From contig BQJX01000101.1 of assembly GCA_021604925.1 (NCBI GenBank), positions 1-8,022 on the forward strand: DNA of 8,022 nt, written 5' to 3'. The DNA comes from Gemmatimonadota bacterium. GTDB taxonomy: Bacteria; ARS69. The notes below the pieces were generated by a model. It did no database searches. It was not told where the DNA came from and saw nothing but the letters and a program-made list of their open reading frames with translations. This document shows positions 1 through 6,502 of this stretch, in pieces (position 1 is the first letter of the stretch; each line of letters opens with the position of its first letter). Position numbers and translations under genes: made by a program.

Positions 1-1232
1 CGCAACCGGCCGCCCCAGACGCGCCGCCCGAGAAACTGTGGGAGCGGTCGTGGGAGGATCGCTACTCGGATCCCGGCGATCCGGTCACCACCCGGAACGA
101 GTGGGGCCGTCCGGTGATCCAGCTGGCGGGCGGCAGGATGCATCTGGTGGCCCAGGGGGCGTCGCCCGAGGGGAACCGTCCCTTCTACGACACGTTGGAC
201 CTGGCCTCGCGCGAGACCACGCGCCACTTCCGCTCCGAGGCGCCCTACTACGAGCAACCGGTGGAGCCCTACGGCGATGACGGGCGACGGATCATCACGC
301 GGCGCGAGTCGGTGGATGAACCCCCGAACTACTTCATCCGGGATCTGGAGAGCGGAGACCTCCGCGCGTTGACCGACTTTCCCCATCCGTCGCCGCAGCT
401 GCGGGGGTTGACCAAGGAACTGATCACGTACGAGCGGGAAGACGGCGTGCAGCTTTCCGCCACGCTCTACCTTCCGCCCGGCCACGAGATCGAGCGGGAC
501 GGTCCGCTCCCCCTGGTGATGTGGGCCTACCCGCAGGAGTTCAAGAGCGCGGATCATGCCGGCCAGGTGCAGGACTCGCCGTACCGCTTCGACCGTGTCG
601 GTTGGTGGTCGCCGCTGCTCTACCTCACGCAGGGATACGCGGTCCTGGACGATCCCCAGATGCCGATCGTGGGCGAGGACGACGAGGAGTCCAACGACAC
701 GTTCCGGGAGCAGCTAGTGATGAGCGCGAAGGCGGCCGTGGACGAGGTGGTGCGACGGGGCGCCGCCGAGCCGGGTCGCATCGCGATCGGAGGGCACTCC
801 TACGGCGCGTTCATGACCGCCAACCTGCTGGCCCACTCGGATCTGTTCGCGGCCGGAATCGCGCGCAGCGGAGCGTACAACCGAACCCTGACCCCGTTCG
901 GGTTCCAGGCGGAGGAGCGTTCCCTGTGGGAAGCGCCGGACGTCTACTTTGCCATGTCGCCGTTCATGCATGCCGACAAGGTCAACGAGCCGATCCTGCT
1001 GATCCACGGCGAAGCCGATCCCAATCCCGGCACGTACCCCATGCAGAGCGAACGCTACTACGCGGCGCTCAAGGGGCACGGGGCGGTGGCGCGACTGGTA
1101 GTGCTTCCGAAGGAAGGGCACGGCTACCGGTCGCACGAGTCCATCCTGCACCTGCTGTGGGAACAGAGCGCCTGGTTGGATCGGTACGTGAAGCAGGAGC
1201 TGACCGAAGAGGAAGAGGCGGCCACGCGCTAG
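1..1232 (+). CDS. Glutamyl endopeptidase-like S9 family serine peptidase (3' part)
   Basis: The gene enters from the left edge; codons are in phase from base 3, giving about 409 visible residues and a TAG stop at 1230-1232. The visible part is the last strands of an N-terminal beta-propeller followed by a complete alpha/beta-hydrolase domain. The nucleophile elbow GGHSYGAFM places the catalytic Ser at 798-800, the HGEADPNPG loop gives the Asp at 1017-1019, and KEGHGY gives the His at 1119-1121, so the triad is intact. Long conserved strings such as GIARSGAYNRTLTPFGFQ, MSPFMHADK and LKGHGAVARLVVLP are those I recall from plant chloroplast glutamyl endopeptidase (CGEP, S9D group) and its bacterial relatives. 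The family cleaves peptides after acidic residues, with the propeller limiting access to small substrates. The C-terminus ends in a short acidic tail. The missing N-terminal half would show whether there is a signal peptide, so location is unknown. A broader dipeptidyl-peptidase/acyl-peptidase label is the alternative. Confidence 0.93.
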   Translation, partial: QPAAPDAPPEKLWERSWEDRYSDPGDPVTTRNEWGRPVIQLAGGRMHLVAQGASPEGNRPFYDTLDLASRETTRHFRSEAPYYEQPVEPYGDDGRRIITRRESVDEPPNYFIRDLESGDLRALTDFPHPSPQLRGLTKELITYEREDGVQLSATLYLPPGHEIERDGPLPLVMWAYPQEFKSADHAGQVQDSPYRFDRVGWWSPLLYLTQGYAVLDDPQMPIVGEDDEESNDTFREQLVMSAKAAVDEVVRRGAAEPGRIAIGGHSYGAFMTANLLAHSDLFAAGIARSGAYNRTLTPFGFQAEERSLWEAPDVYFAMSPFMHADKVNEPILLIHGEADPNPGTYPMQSERYYAALKGHGAVARLVVLPKEGHGYRSHESILHLLWEQSAWLDRYVKQELTEEEEAATR

Positions 1233-1256
1233 CAGCGGGCCGCCCCCCAATGACGA

Positions 1257-1285
1257 CCGGCGCGGGTCACAAGGACTCGCGCCGG
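1257..1285. terminator. Stem-loop between convergent genes, candidate terminator
   Basis: CCGGCGCG at 1257-1264 pairs perfectly with CGCGCCGG at 1278-1285. In the plus-strand transcript the stem continues inward through a G-U pair and GTC/GAC to a 5-base loop (1269-1273), about 12 pairs in total; in the minus-strand RNA the same position is an A-C mismatch. It lies 25 bases after the peptidase stop and 53 bases beyond the stop of the opposing gene. No U-tract follows in either direction, so it is not a classic intrinsic terminator. A role in stopping or protecting transcript ends is inferred from position. A weaker stem, CGAGA/TCTCG, sits at 1313-1327. Confidence 0.5.
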
Positions 1286-1337
1286 GTCACTCCGGTCTCC
1301 AGATGTCTTTACCGAGAGGCCATCTCGTACCTGATGC

Positions 1338-2960
1338 CTACCGGAGTAGTGACACTTTCTTGGTGACCGCGCCCGTCTCCGTGACCACCCGCACGAAGTA
1401 CACGCCGGTCGACAGGTCCTGCGCGTTCCACTGGACTCCCTGGTGGTCCAGCTGACCCAGGTCCGCCACCTCGCGGCCGGCCAGGTCGTAAACCCGGGCG
1501 TACGCGGTCTCGGGCTGCACGCCGGCGGCCAGCGAGATCGCGGTGATTCCCGTGGACGGGTTCGGCGAGACGGCGATGCCGTTGGGATCGACCAGGGCCA
1601 GCGCCTTGGGCGCCACACTCTCCAGCGCACGATCCGCGGTCTCGCCGCCCGTACCCTGAGCGGAGGAGTCCGGAACGCGATCCTCGAGCACCATCTGGGC
1701 CCCCGGGCGGCGCTCGGAGCGAATCCGCCAGGTATGGACCAGCGGAACGCGGGTTCCCGTTTCGGCCGGGATCCGGGCCCCGTTGTACTGCATCACGTAG
1801 ATCAGGCCGCGATCCCGGTCGAACGCAATGCCGACCGGTCGGATCCGGCACTTCGGCCACATCTCGGAGGGCACGATCGTCGCGTACGGGAGGACCTGCC
1901 ACGGCTCCAGTTCGCCGCGGGCCACGGCCGCGAGTTCGTCCGGGTTGTAGAACAGGAACTGCGGCTCGTACGGATCACAGTGGAATCCCTTGGACGAAGA
2001 GCAGCGATTGCCGCCGCCCTCTCCGTAGTAGACCTCGCCCACACCCTTGCTGCCCACGATCATGACGGCGGAACGGTTGCCGGCCGACAGCCAGGCCCCG
2101 CCGGACCACCAGTCCGCGGCGCAGTAGTTGGGAAAGTGCCCGCCGCCCGTCGGGTAGCGGAGCAGGCAGACCGCATCCATCTCCGCGCCCGGCGTCAGCG
2201 TGGACTCCTGCCAGGGAGCGAAGGCGTACAGTGCCGGCCCCTGCGCCCCGCCGAACGCGCCGTTCTCACGGTGCCGTCCGGACACGAGGTAGCGGCCTCC
2301 GAGGTTCTCATCGGCCCAGTCCTCGGGAGCATCGAAGATGTAGTCCGCCGTCTTCATGGAGTGGAAGTCATCGTCGTCCGCGGAGCCCAGCCGCCAGGCG
2401 CCCTGGGGTTGCGGGTTCGAGAGGTCCAACTCCGACATCCCGTGGCTCAGGAAGTTGTCGCCGTTCGCGTTGTAGTACTCGTAGATGGTCCAGTAGAGCT
2501 TGTCCGTGGTCTGCCCCGGCTGGGCGCGGAGATAGGCGATCCCACCCAGCTTGTCCAGATCCACGTCGCCACGCACGCCGCCCGTGGGGTCCGCGAACGG
2601 CTGCAGGGTGAGGCCGCGGTTCAGATCGCGTCCGTCGTAGTCGTCCTCGGGGATTCTCGGCATCGGAATCGAGAACTCGCTCACCACCGGGTGCTTGCCG
2701 ATTGCCATCAGCGAACCGGGGAACCCGTCGTTCGGGCCGCCGGCATCGCCGGTCGGCACGTAGGTCATGCCGCCGCCTCCGGATTGCCATTCGGATCCGG
2801 TTTCCAGGTCGCCGGGCATTCGGAATGCGCCCAGGTATTCCAGCTCGTTCGGGAGAAGTAGCTCGCCGGCCCCCGCGTCCCGAGCGGCGCCGACGATCGC
2901 GCACACTGCCATTGCCATGAGAATGGCCATCGGACGTACGTCCACACTGCGGAGATTCAC
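1338..2960 (-). CDS. Secreted protein of unknown function with FlgD-like/Por-type C-terminal domain
   Basis: Read leftward to a TAG at 1340-1338. I place the start at the GTG at 2960-2958 because AAGGGCGG (2974-2967) sits 6 bases upstream; an in-frame GTG at 2996 would add 12 residues but has no clear ribosome site. The 540-residue product begins with a signal-peptide-like stretch (hydrophobic MAILMAMAVCAIVGA, likely cleavage near DAGAG, about residue 30). The body (about 35-440) is rich in Gly, Trp, Tyr and Asp, with blade-like phrases such as GIAFDRDRGLIYVMQ, so a beta-propeller fold is possible but unproven. It carries five cysteines after the signal. The last 78 residues begin VSPNPSTG, include YDLAGREVADL and STGVYFVRV, and end TKKVSLLR, which is the pattern of FlgD-Ig-like/T9SS type A sorting domains. 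I infer export across the outer membrane or surface attachment. The enzymatic or binding role is not recognised. Confidence 0.85.
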   Translation of the reverse strand: MNLRSVDVRPMAILMAMAVCAIVGAARDAGAGELLLPNELEYLGAFRMPGDLETGSEWQSGGGGMTYVPTGDAGGPNDGFPGSLMAIGKHPVVSEFSIPMPRIPEDDYDGRDLNRGLTLQPFADPTGGVRGDVDLDKLGGIAYLRAQPGQTTDKLYWTIYEYYNANGDNFLSHGMSELDLSNPQPQGAWRLGSADDDDFHSMKTADYIFDAPEDWADENLGGRYLVSGRHRENGAFGGAQGPALYAFAPWQESTLTPGAEMDAVCLLRYPTGGGHFPNYCAADWWSGGAWLSAGNRSAVMIVGSKGVGEVYYGEGGGNRCSSSKGFHCDPYEPQFLFYNPDELAAVARGELEPWQVLPYATIVPSEMWPKCRIRPVGIAFDRDRGLIYVMQYNGARIPAETGTRVPLVHTWRIRSERRPGAQMVLEDRVPDSSAQGTGGETADRALESVAPKALALVDPNGIAVSPNPSTGITAISLAAGVQPETAYARVYDLAGREVADLGQLDHQGVQWNAQDLSTGVYFVRVVTETGAVTKKVSLLR

Positions 2961-2966
2961 TATCAA

Positions 2967-2974
2967 CCGCCCTT
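2967..2974 (-). promoter_or_regulatory. Ribosome binding site deciding the GTG start at 2960
   Basis: The minus strand reads AAGGGCGG, then 6 bases, then GTG. It is a purine-rich partial match to the anti-Shine-Dalgarno sequence. The in-frame GTG at 2996 and the ATG codons inside the hydrophobic signal segment have no comparable upstream motif, and starting at 2960 gives a normal-length n-region with two arginines ahead of the hydrophobic core. Confidence 0.5.
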
Positions 2975-3036
2975 GTTGGGATTGGTCCGAGCCCACCCCC
3001 AGGTGAGACCGGACGAATCCGTCGATTTTCTGATCC

Positions 3037-3097
3037 GGGTCGGAGAGACTCCGCCCTTGCCTGGCCCGCTGGGGGGATCTGCTTGCGGACTCCCCCG
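3037..3097 (-). other. Structured leader upstream of the secreted-protein gene
   Basis: Two stem-loops lie between the candidate sigma-54 promoter and the start codon. At 3037-3056 CGGAG and CTCCG pair around a 3-base loop, flanked by GGG/CCC pairing with a one-base bulge. At 3072-3096 GGGGGA pairs with TCCCCC around a 13-base loop. If transcription starts near 3093, the second stem would be at or overlapping the extreme 5' end of the mRNA. They could affect mRNA stability or translation. I do not recognise a known riboswitch class, and GC-rich DNA produces stems of this size by chance. Confidence 0.3.
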
Positions 3098-3103
3098 GAC
3101 CTA

Positions 3104-3120
3104 CGCAGGTTCAGTGCCAA
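3104..3120 (-). promoter_or_regulatory. Candidate sigma-54 (-24/-12) promoter
   Basis: The minus strand reads TTGGCACTGAACCTGCG. Against the sigma-54 consensus YTGGCACGrNNNTTGCW it matches all seven bases of the -24 half and has TGC in the -12 half, with the required 10 bases between GG and GC; mismatches are at the base after GGCAC, the first T of the -12 element and the final W. Transcription would start about 3093 and give a leader of roughly 130 bases to the GTG at 2960. The C-terminal part of a sigma-54 activator gene is in this window at 7257-8022, so the organism has the system. No activator-binding site was assigned, although inverted repeats lie 30-120 bases upstream. Confidence 0.55.
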
Positions 3121-3148
3121 CAATCGGGAGTTGTCGATGTCTGGACGG

Positions 3149-3224
3149 TTCGTGCACACATGGCCGGTTCCGTGACGCCACCCAGCAACTTTTTCCGGGG
3201 GCGCGGGAAGCGCCTGTGCACGAA
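3149..3224. repeat. Inverted repeat pair TTCGTGCACA / TGTGCACGAA
   Basis: TTCGTGCACA at 3149-3158 and its exact reverse complement at 3215-3224, separated by 56 bases. Both contain the palindrome GTGCAC, and a further TGTGCAGCAC follows at 3226-3235. They lie roughly 30-120 bases upstream of the candidate sigma-54 promoter, the distance range where enhancer-binding proteins commonly bind. Assignment as binding sites is inference. Confidence 0.3.
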
Positions 3225-3402
3225 GTGTGCAGCACGGAGAGCCTTATTGGGCGCGGGTTTCCGCACGCGAGGGCGTCGAGCGCGCTCGCAACATCGGTTT
3301 CGGGGTGGCAGTTTGTTCCGCAGGAGGGTGCGCAAAGTTTGATGCGCGGGGATCGGACGGCCAAGCGGGGCGTGGCTTCCGGAGCGCGGGGCCGAGGCTG
3401 CC

Positions 3403-3419
3403 CTTGTAACGGATACAAG
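3403..3419. repeat. Palindrome CTTGTA-N5-TACAAG
   Basis: A perfect 6-base inverted repeat with a 5-base centre (ACGGA), AT-richer than its surroundings. Its form is that of a dimeric regulator site or a small RNA stem. It lies about 80 bases downstream of the exported-protein stop and about 285 bases upstream of the candidate sigma-54 promoter. Function unknown. Confidence 0.3.
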
Positions 3420-3473
3420 TGCCGGTCACGTTCTTACACGGAGTTCCGCGGCAGTTCACCCGTTGTGATACGA

Positions 3474-3497
3474 CGGCGAACGGCGCCCGCGTTGCCG
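3474..3497 (-). terminator. Stem-loop just after the operon, weak terminator candidate
   Basis: CGGC-AACG and CGTT-GCCG (with one bulged base) pair around a 7-base loop immediately after the TGA at 3501-3499. The following minus-strand sequence has no U-tract, so factor-dependent termination or simple 3'-end protection is more likely than intrinsic termination. Confidence 0.35.
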
Positions 3498-3498
3498 C

Positions 3499-3984
3499 TC
3501 AGGGCGTGGTCTTGCTGCCGCTGATCGCAACGACGCCCTCGCAGGCGCCGGAGGGGAACTGTCGAGAGAAGGTGCCGTGCCCCCGCACCACGCAATCGCT
3601 CACCGAGATCGAGTAGTCCGCACCGGTGGTCACCCCTTCCCGCATGGACGACTCCGTCCACTCGAACGCGGTGCCGTTCGGGGTGACGGCGAACGGACCG
3701 AGCCCCAGGTACGTGACCTCCAGGCCGGATACCGTCTCCGTGATCTCGGCGACCACGGCCTGGCTCCCGTCGCATTCAAACGAGGCGGTGAGGCTCTCGA
3801 AATCGAAGACGATCTCGTACTGACCGGCTGGCCCGTCCGAGCAGCCGCGGACGCTGGACTGCTGGCAGTCATGGAGCGCGCCTGCGAGGGGCAGTGCCAT
3901 CAGCAACGCGAGGATGGGCTCCAGGAGGGAAGGGCGCCGCGCCGTCGGCCGGCTCCCGCTGGGGGCCGGGCTAGTGCGCGGCAT
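3499..3984 (-). CDS. Small exported protein of unknown function, third gene of the sigma/kinase operon
   Basis: A 161-residue product read leftward from ATG 3984-3982 to TGA 3501-3499. The start is supported by GGAGG (3995-3991) 6 bases upstream, and it overlaps the end of the kinase gene by 14 bases. The frame stays open further upstream into the kinase gene, but that part is a shadow. Residues 1-18 are rich in Arg, Ser and Pro, followed by a hydrophobic segment (LLEPILALLMALPLAGA, about 20-36), which fits a Sec signal peptide; there is no proper lipobox. The mature part of about 120 residues has five cysteines and alternates polar and hydrophobic residues (EIVFDF, VVAEITETV, LEVTYLGLG, YSISVSDCVV), suggesting a small disulphide-bonded beta-sandwich or barrel. 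I do not recognise the family. Its coupling to a transmembrane kinase suggests it may be the signal receptor partner or a target in the envelope, which is inference. Confidence 0.75.
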   Translation of the reverse strand: MPRTSPAPSGSRPTARRPSLLEPILALLMALPLAGALHDCQQSSVRGCSDGPAGQYEIVFDFESLTASFECDGSQAVVAEITETVSGLEVTYLGLGPFAVTPNGTAFEWTESSMREGVTTGADYSISVSDCVVRGHGTFSRQFPSGACEGVVAISGSKTTP

Positions 3985-6502
3985 CGATCGCCTCCGACAA
4001 CGTGGCCAGGGAGTCGCGGACGGCCAACCGATCCGGGTGGTCTTCCGGAAGCGCGGCGGACTGAATCGCCAGGGCGCGGTTCCAGGCCTCGCGCGCCTCG
4101 CCCGGGCGACCCATGTCACGAAGCGCGGAGCCCAGGATCAACCACGCGCTTCCGGTGCGCGGATGATCCTCCCCGAACGCGAGTTGGGCGGTCGCCACCG
4201 CTTCGCGAAGCTCGCGTTCGGCGTCCTGCATGCGGCCTGCCTCCAGGAACAGCGACCCCAGGCTGGCCCGACCGAACGCCACGTAGGGATGGTCGTTCCC
4301 CAGGATGCGGCGGTTCACGGCGAGCGATTCCTTCAGCGACGTCTCCGCGTCTTCGTAGCGTCCCTGGCGCTGCTGCGCCACGCCCAGGTTGTGCAGCACC
4401 ACTCCCAGCGCCGCGTGTCCGTCCGGGTACAGGGTGTGGTACATCTCCAGCGATTCCCTGAACAGGGGCTCCGCCACGTCCAGTTCGCCCAGCGACATGC
4501 GCACGCCGCCCAGGTGGTTGATGGTGGCCGCGAGATCGGGATGCGCCTGCGGAAACAGACGGCGTTGGGTGGCCAGGGCGGTTTCGTAGAGACCGACGGC
4601 GGATTCGTCGTCTCCCTTGGCGTGAAGCAGGTAGCCCAGGCTCATGGTGCACCAGGCAAAGTCGTCGCTCTCCGGGCCGTCGAGTTCCAGGAAGATGTCC
4701 GCGGCTTCCCGGAACAGCGGCTCCGCCTCCTCCAGGTTGCCGCTGGACTGGAGACTCACGGCCAGCCCGCTCATGGTCAGGGCCACGTCCCGGTTCTGTG
4801 TGCCCAGGGATTCGCGCAGGATCGCCAGGCCCTCGCGCCCGGCTTCCACGGACTGGTCGTACTCGCCCGTGTCGTGAAGCACGGTGCAGAGCAGCGACAG
4901 CGTCCGCCCCACGTCGGCGTGCCGGGGGCCCAACTCGTCCCGCTGCAACTCCAGCGCGTTGCGAAGCATCTCCTCGCTCTTGTCGTAGATGCCAAGGCCG
5001 TGATACACGCCGCCCAAGGTGTAGAGAAGATGCCCCCGCACGACCGGTTGGTCGGCCAACTCCTCGTCCACGCGCTCGGCGCCGCGGTCCAGGATCTCTC
5101 GCGCCGTCACCGAATTGCCGTGGGTCTCCCCCGGACTCGACAGCTCGAAGAGGTTGGCCAGGAAGTCGGACACCTGCCGTGCGGTCTCGGCTTCGGCGGA
5201 GGCCACCCGCTCCGCTGCCACCGCGCGATCGCGTTCCACGACCACTTCCGCGGACTTGCGCGCCAGCGTGAACGCGAACGCGATCAGCAGCGCCGCAATC
5301 ACTCCGCCCGCCGCCACCCCCGTGCGGTTGCGCTGGACGAACTTGCCGGTGCGATAGGTCCAGGTGTCCTTGCGCGCGGTGACCGGCTGGCCCTCGAGAT
5401 GGCGACGCAGGTCGTCTTCCATGCGCTCCACCGACCGGTAGCGGCGATCCGCTTCCCGCCGCAGCGCCATCAGCACGATGTTGTCGAGGTCGCCGGAGAG
5501 CTGCTTGCGCAGGCGATCGGCCCCCGGCCCGTCGGGAACGCACTGGCTGGGCCGTTGCGGAACCGTCTCCCGCAGCACTCGCTGGATCTCGCTGTAGCGA
5601 TGGGTGTCGAAGTGGTACGGCATCTCGCCGGTCAGCACCTCGAACAGAAGAACGCCCAGCGAGTAGACGTCCGTGCGGGTGTCCACGTTGCCCGAGCCGT
5701 CGGCCTGTTCGGGACTCATGTACTCGGGCGTCCCGATCAGGTGGCCCTCCTGCGTGAGCGCCGGTTCGTCCGTGGACGACTGGTTCGTGGCCTTGGCGAT
5801 TCCGAAGTCGATGATCTTGGGCGAAGGGGAGCCCTCGCGCGTGGACACCATCACGTTGGAGGGCTTCAGGTCGCGGTGGATGATCCCCTTGCGGTGCGCG
5901 TGTTCCACCGCCTGGCACACCAGCCGGAAGAGCCGCAGCCGCGCCGGCACATCCAGGTTCTCGCTCCGGCAGAATTCCGTGATGGGCACGCCGTCCACCA
6001 GCTCCATCACGAAGAAGGGCCGCCCCGACGAATCCGCACCCGCGTCCAACACCCGCGCAATGCCGGGGTGATCCATCCGGGCCAGCGCCTGCCGCTCGGT
6101 GTCGAAGCGCGCCACGACCCGATCGGTGTCCAGCCCGCGGCGGATCAGCTTGAGCGCCACCTTCCGTCGGATGGGCTCGGTCTGCTCCGCCTCGTACACC
6201 ACGCCCATGCCGCCTTCGCCCAGGACGCCCAGGATCCGGTACGGCCCGATGCTGTCGGGGAGCGGCGGCGGGACCATGCCTTCGGGGGCGTGGGCCAGCG
6301 CGCCTTCGATCCGCTCCTCCAGGGCGCCTTCGTCCAGGATGGCGGGGGCGGTGGTGTCGTGGGGAAGCAGCGACTCCACTTCGCGGCGAAGATCCGGATC
6401 GTCGCTACAGGCGTTGTCCAGGTACTGGTGACGAGCCTCGCCGTGCAACGTCCGGACCGCGAGGAGGATCTCCTTCACCCGGGTGTAGCGCTTGGGGTCC
6501 AT
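3971..6502 (-). CDS. Transmembrane Ser/Thr protein kinase with TPR repeats
   Basis: 843 residues, ATG 6502-6500 to TAG 3973-3971. Residues 1-87 form the N-terminal extension usual in this class (starting MDPKRYTRVKEILLAV). The Hanks-type kinase domain spans about 88-370: glycine loop GEGGMG (95-100), VALK with Lys118, HRDLKPSN with catalytic Asp211 and Asn216, DFG at 232-234, and GTPEYMSPE ending at 265. All key residues are present. Arg210 makes it an RD kinase, likely needing activation-loop phosphorylation (Thr/Ser at 239-258). One membrane segment lies at about 396-415, then a short coiled-coil-like stretch, then eight TPR units of 42 residues (about 488-824), the kinesin-light-chain type. 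With the kinase in the cytoplasm the TPR array would face the periplasm. The start overlaps the sigma-factor stop by one base (TAATG) and has no strong ribosome site, so its translation is probably coupled. It likely phosphorylates the partner sigma factor or proteins linked to it; substrates are not shown by sequence. Confidence 0.95.
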   Translation of the reverse strand: MDPKRYTRVKEILLAVRTLHGEARHQYLDNACSDDPDLRREVESLLPHDTTAPAILDEGALEERIEGALAHAPEGMVPPPLPDSIGPYRILGVLGEGGMGVVYEAEQTEPIRRKVALKLIRRGLDTDRVVARFDTERQALARMDHPGIARVLDAGADSSGRPFFVMELVDGVPITEFCRSENLDVPARLRLFRLVCQAVEHAHRKGIIHRDLKPSNVMVSTREGSPSPKIIDFGIAKATNQSSTDEPALTQEGHLIGTPEYMSPEQADGSGNVDTRTDVYSLGVLLFEVLTGEMPYHFDTHRYSEIQRVLRETVPQRPSQCVPDGPGADRLRKQLSGDLDNIVLMALRREADRRYRSVERMEDDLRRHLEGQPVTARKDTWTYRTGKFVQRNRTGVAAGGVIAALLIAFAFTLARKSAEVVVERDRAVAAERVASAEAETARQVSDFLANLFELSSPGETHGNSVTAREILDRGAERVDEELADQPVVRGHLLYTLGGVYHGLGIYDKSEEMLRNALELQRDELGPRHADVGRTLSLLCTVLHDTGEYDQSVEAGREGLAILRESLGTQNRDVALTMSGLAVSLQSSGNLEEAEPLFREAADIFLELDGPESDDFAWCTMSLGYLLHAKGDDESAVGLYETALATQRRLFPQAHPDLAATINHLGGVRMSLGELDVAEPLFRESLEMYHTLYPDGHAALGVVLHNLGVAQQRQGRYEDAETSLKESLAVNRRILGNDHPYVAFGRASLGSLFLEAGRMQDAERELREAVATAQLAFGEDHPRTGSAWLILGSALRDMGRPGEAREAWNRALAIQSAALPEDHPDRLAVRDSLATLSEAIDAAH
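3991..3995 (-). promoter_or_regulatory. Ribosome binding site inside the kinase gene
   Basis: GGAGG on the minus strand, 6 bases before the ATG at 3984, embedded in the last codons of the kinase gene. It fixes the start of the small exported protein and supports translation of that protein from the shared mRNA. Confidence 0.65.

Larger units (their letters stand above)
3121..3498. other. Non-coding stretch between two minus-strand genes
   Basis: About 380 bases without a convincing gene. Open frames exist on both strands (for example minus 3418-3101 and plus 3342-3524) but translate into Arg/Ser/Cys-rich strings with no recognisable motif, typical of GC-rich non-coding DNA. It contains a 10-base inverted repeat (TTCGTGCACA at 3149-3158, TGTGCACGAA at 3215-3224), the palindrome CTTGTA-N5-TACAAG (3403-3419), and a short stem after the operon stop. 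No tRNA or recognised structured RNA was seen. Confidence 0.5.

Noticed and set aside
1443..2861. A 472-codon plus-strand open frame opposite the secreted-protein gene
   Set aside because: No recognisable motif and biased composition; the minus strand has a signal peptide and a recognisable C-terminal domain.
3187..3196. T-run at 3190-3194 as a plus-strand terminator
   Set aside because: No stable stem directly precedes it and no plus-strand gene lies upstream.
3101..3418. A 105-codon minus-strand frame in the intergenic region
   Set aside because: No good ribosome site, odd Cys/Arg/Pro/Ser composition, and it ends on the sigma-54 promoter candidate.
3322..3524. AGGAGG at 3322-3327 on the plus strand followed by ATG at 3342
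   Set aside because: Spacing of 14 bases is too long, and the 60-residue product is Arg/Cys-rich with no relatives that I recognise; it also runs into the end of the opposing exported-protein gene.
3985..4119. Upstream extension of the small exported protein to a start at 4119
   Set aside because: It would add 45 Arg/Pro-rich residues overlapping kinase codons and hide the signal peptide; GGAGG before 3984 supports the shorter form.
4116..5918. A 600-codon minus-strand frame inside the kinase gene
   Set aside because: A shifted-frame shadow of the kinase; Gly/Arg/Pro-rich translation without domains.
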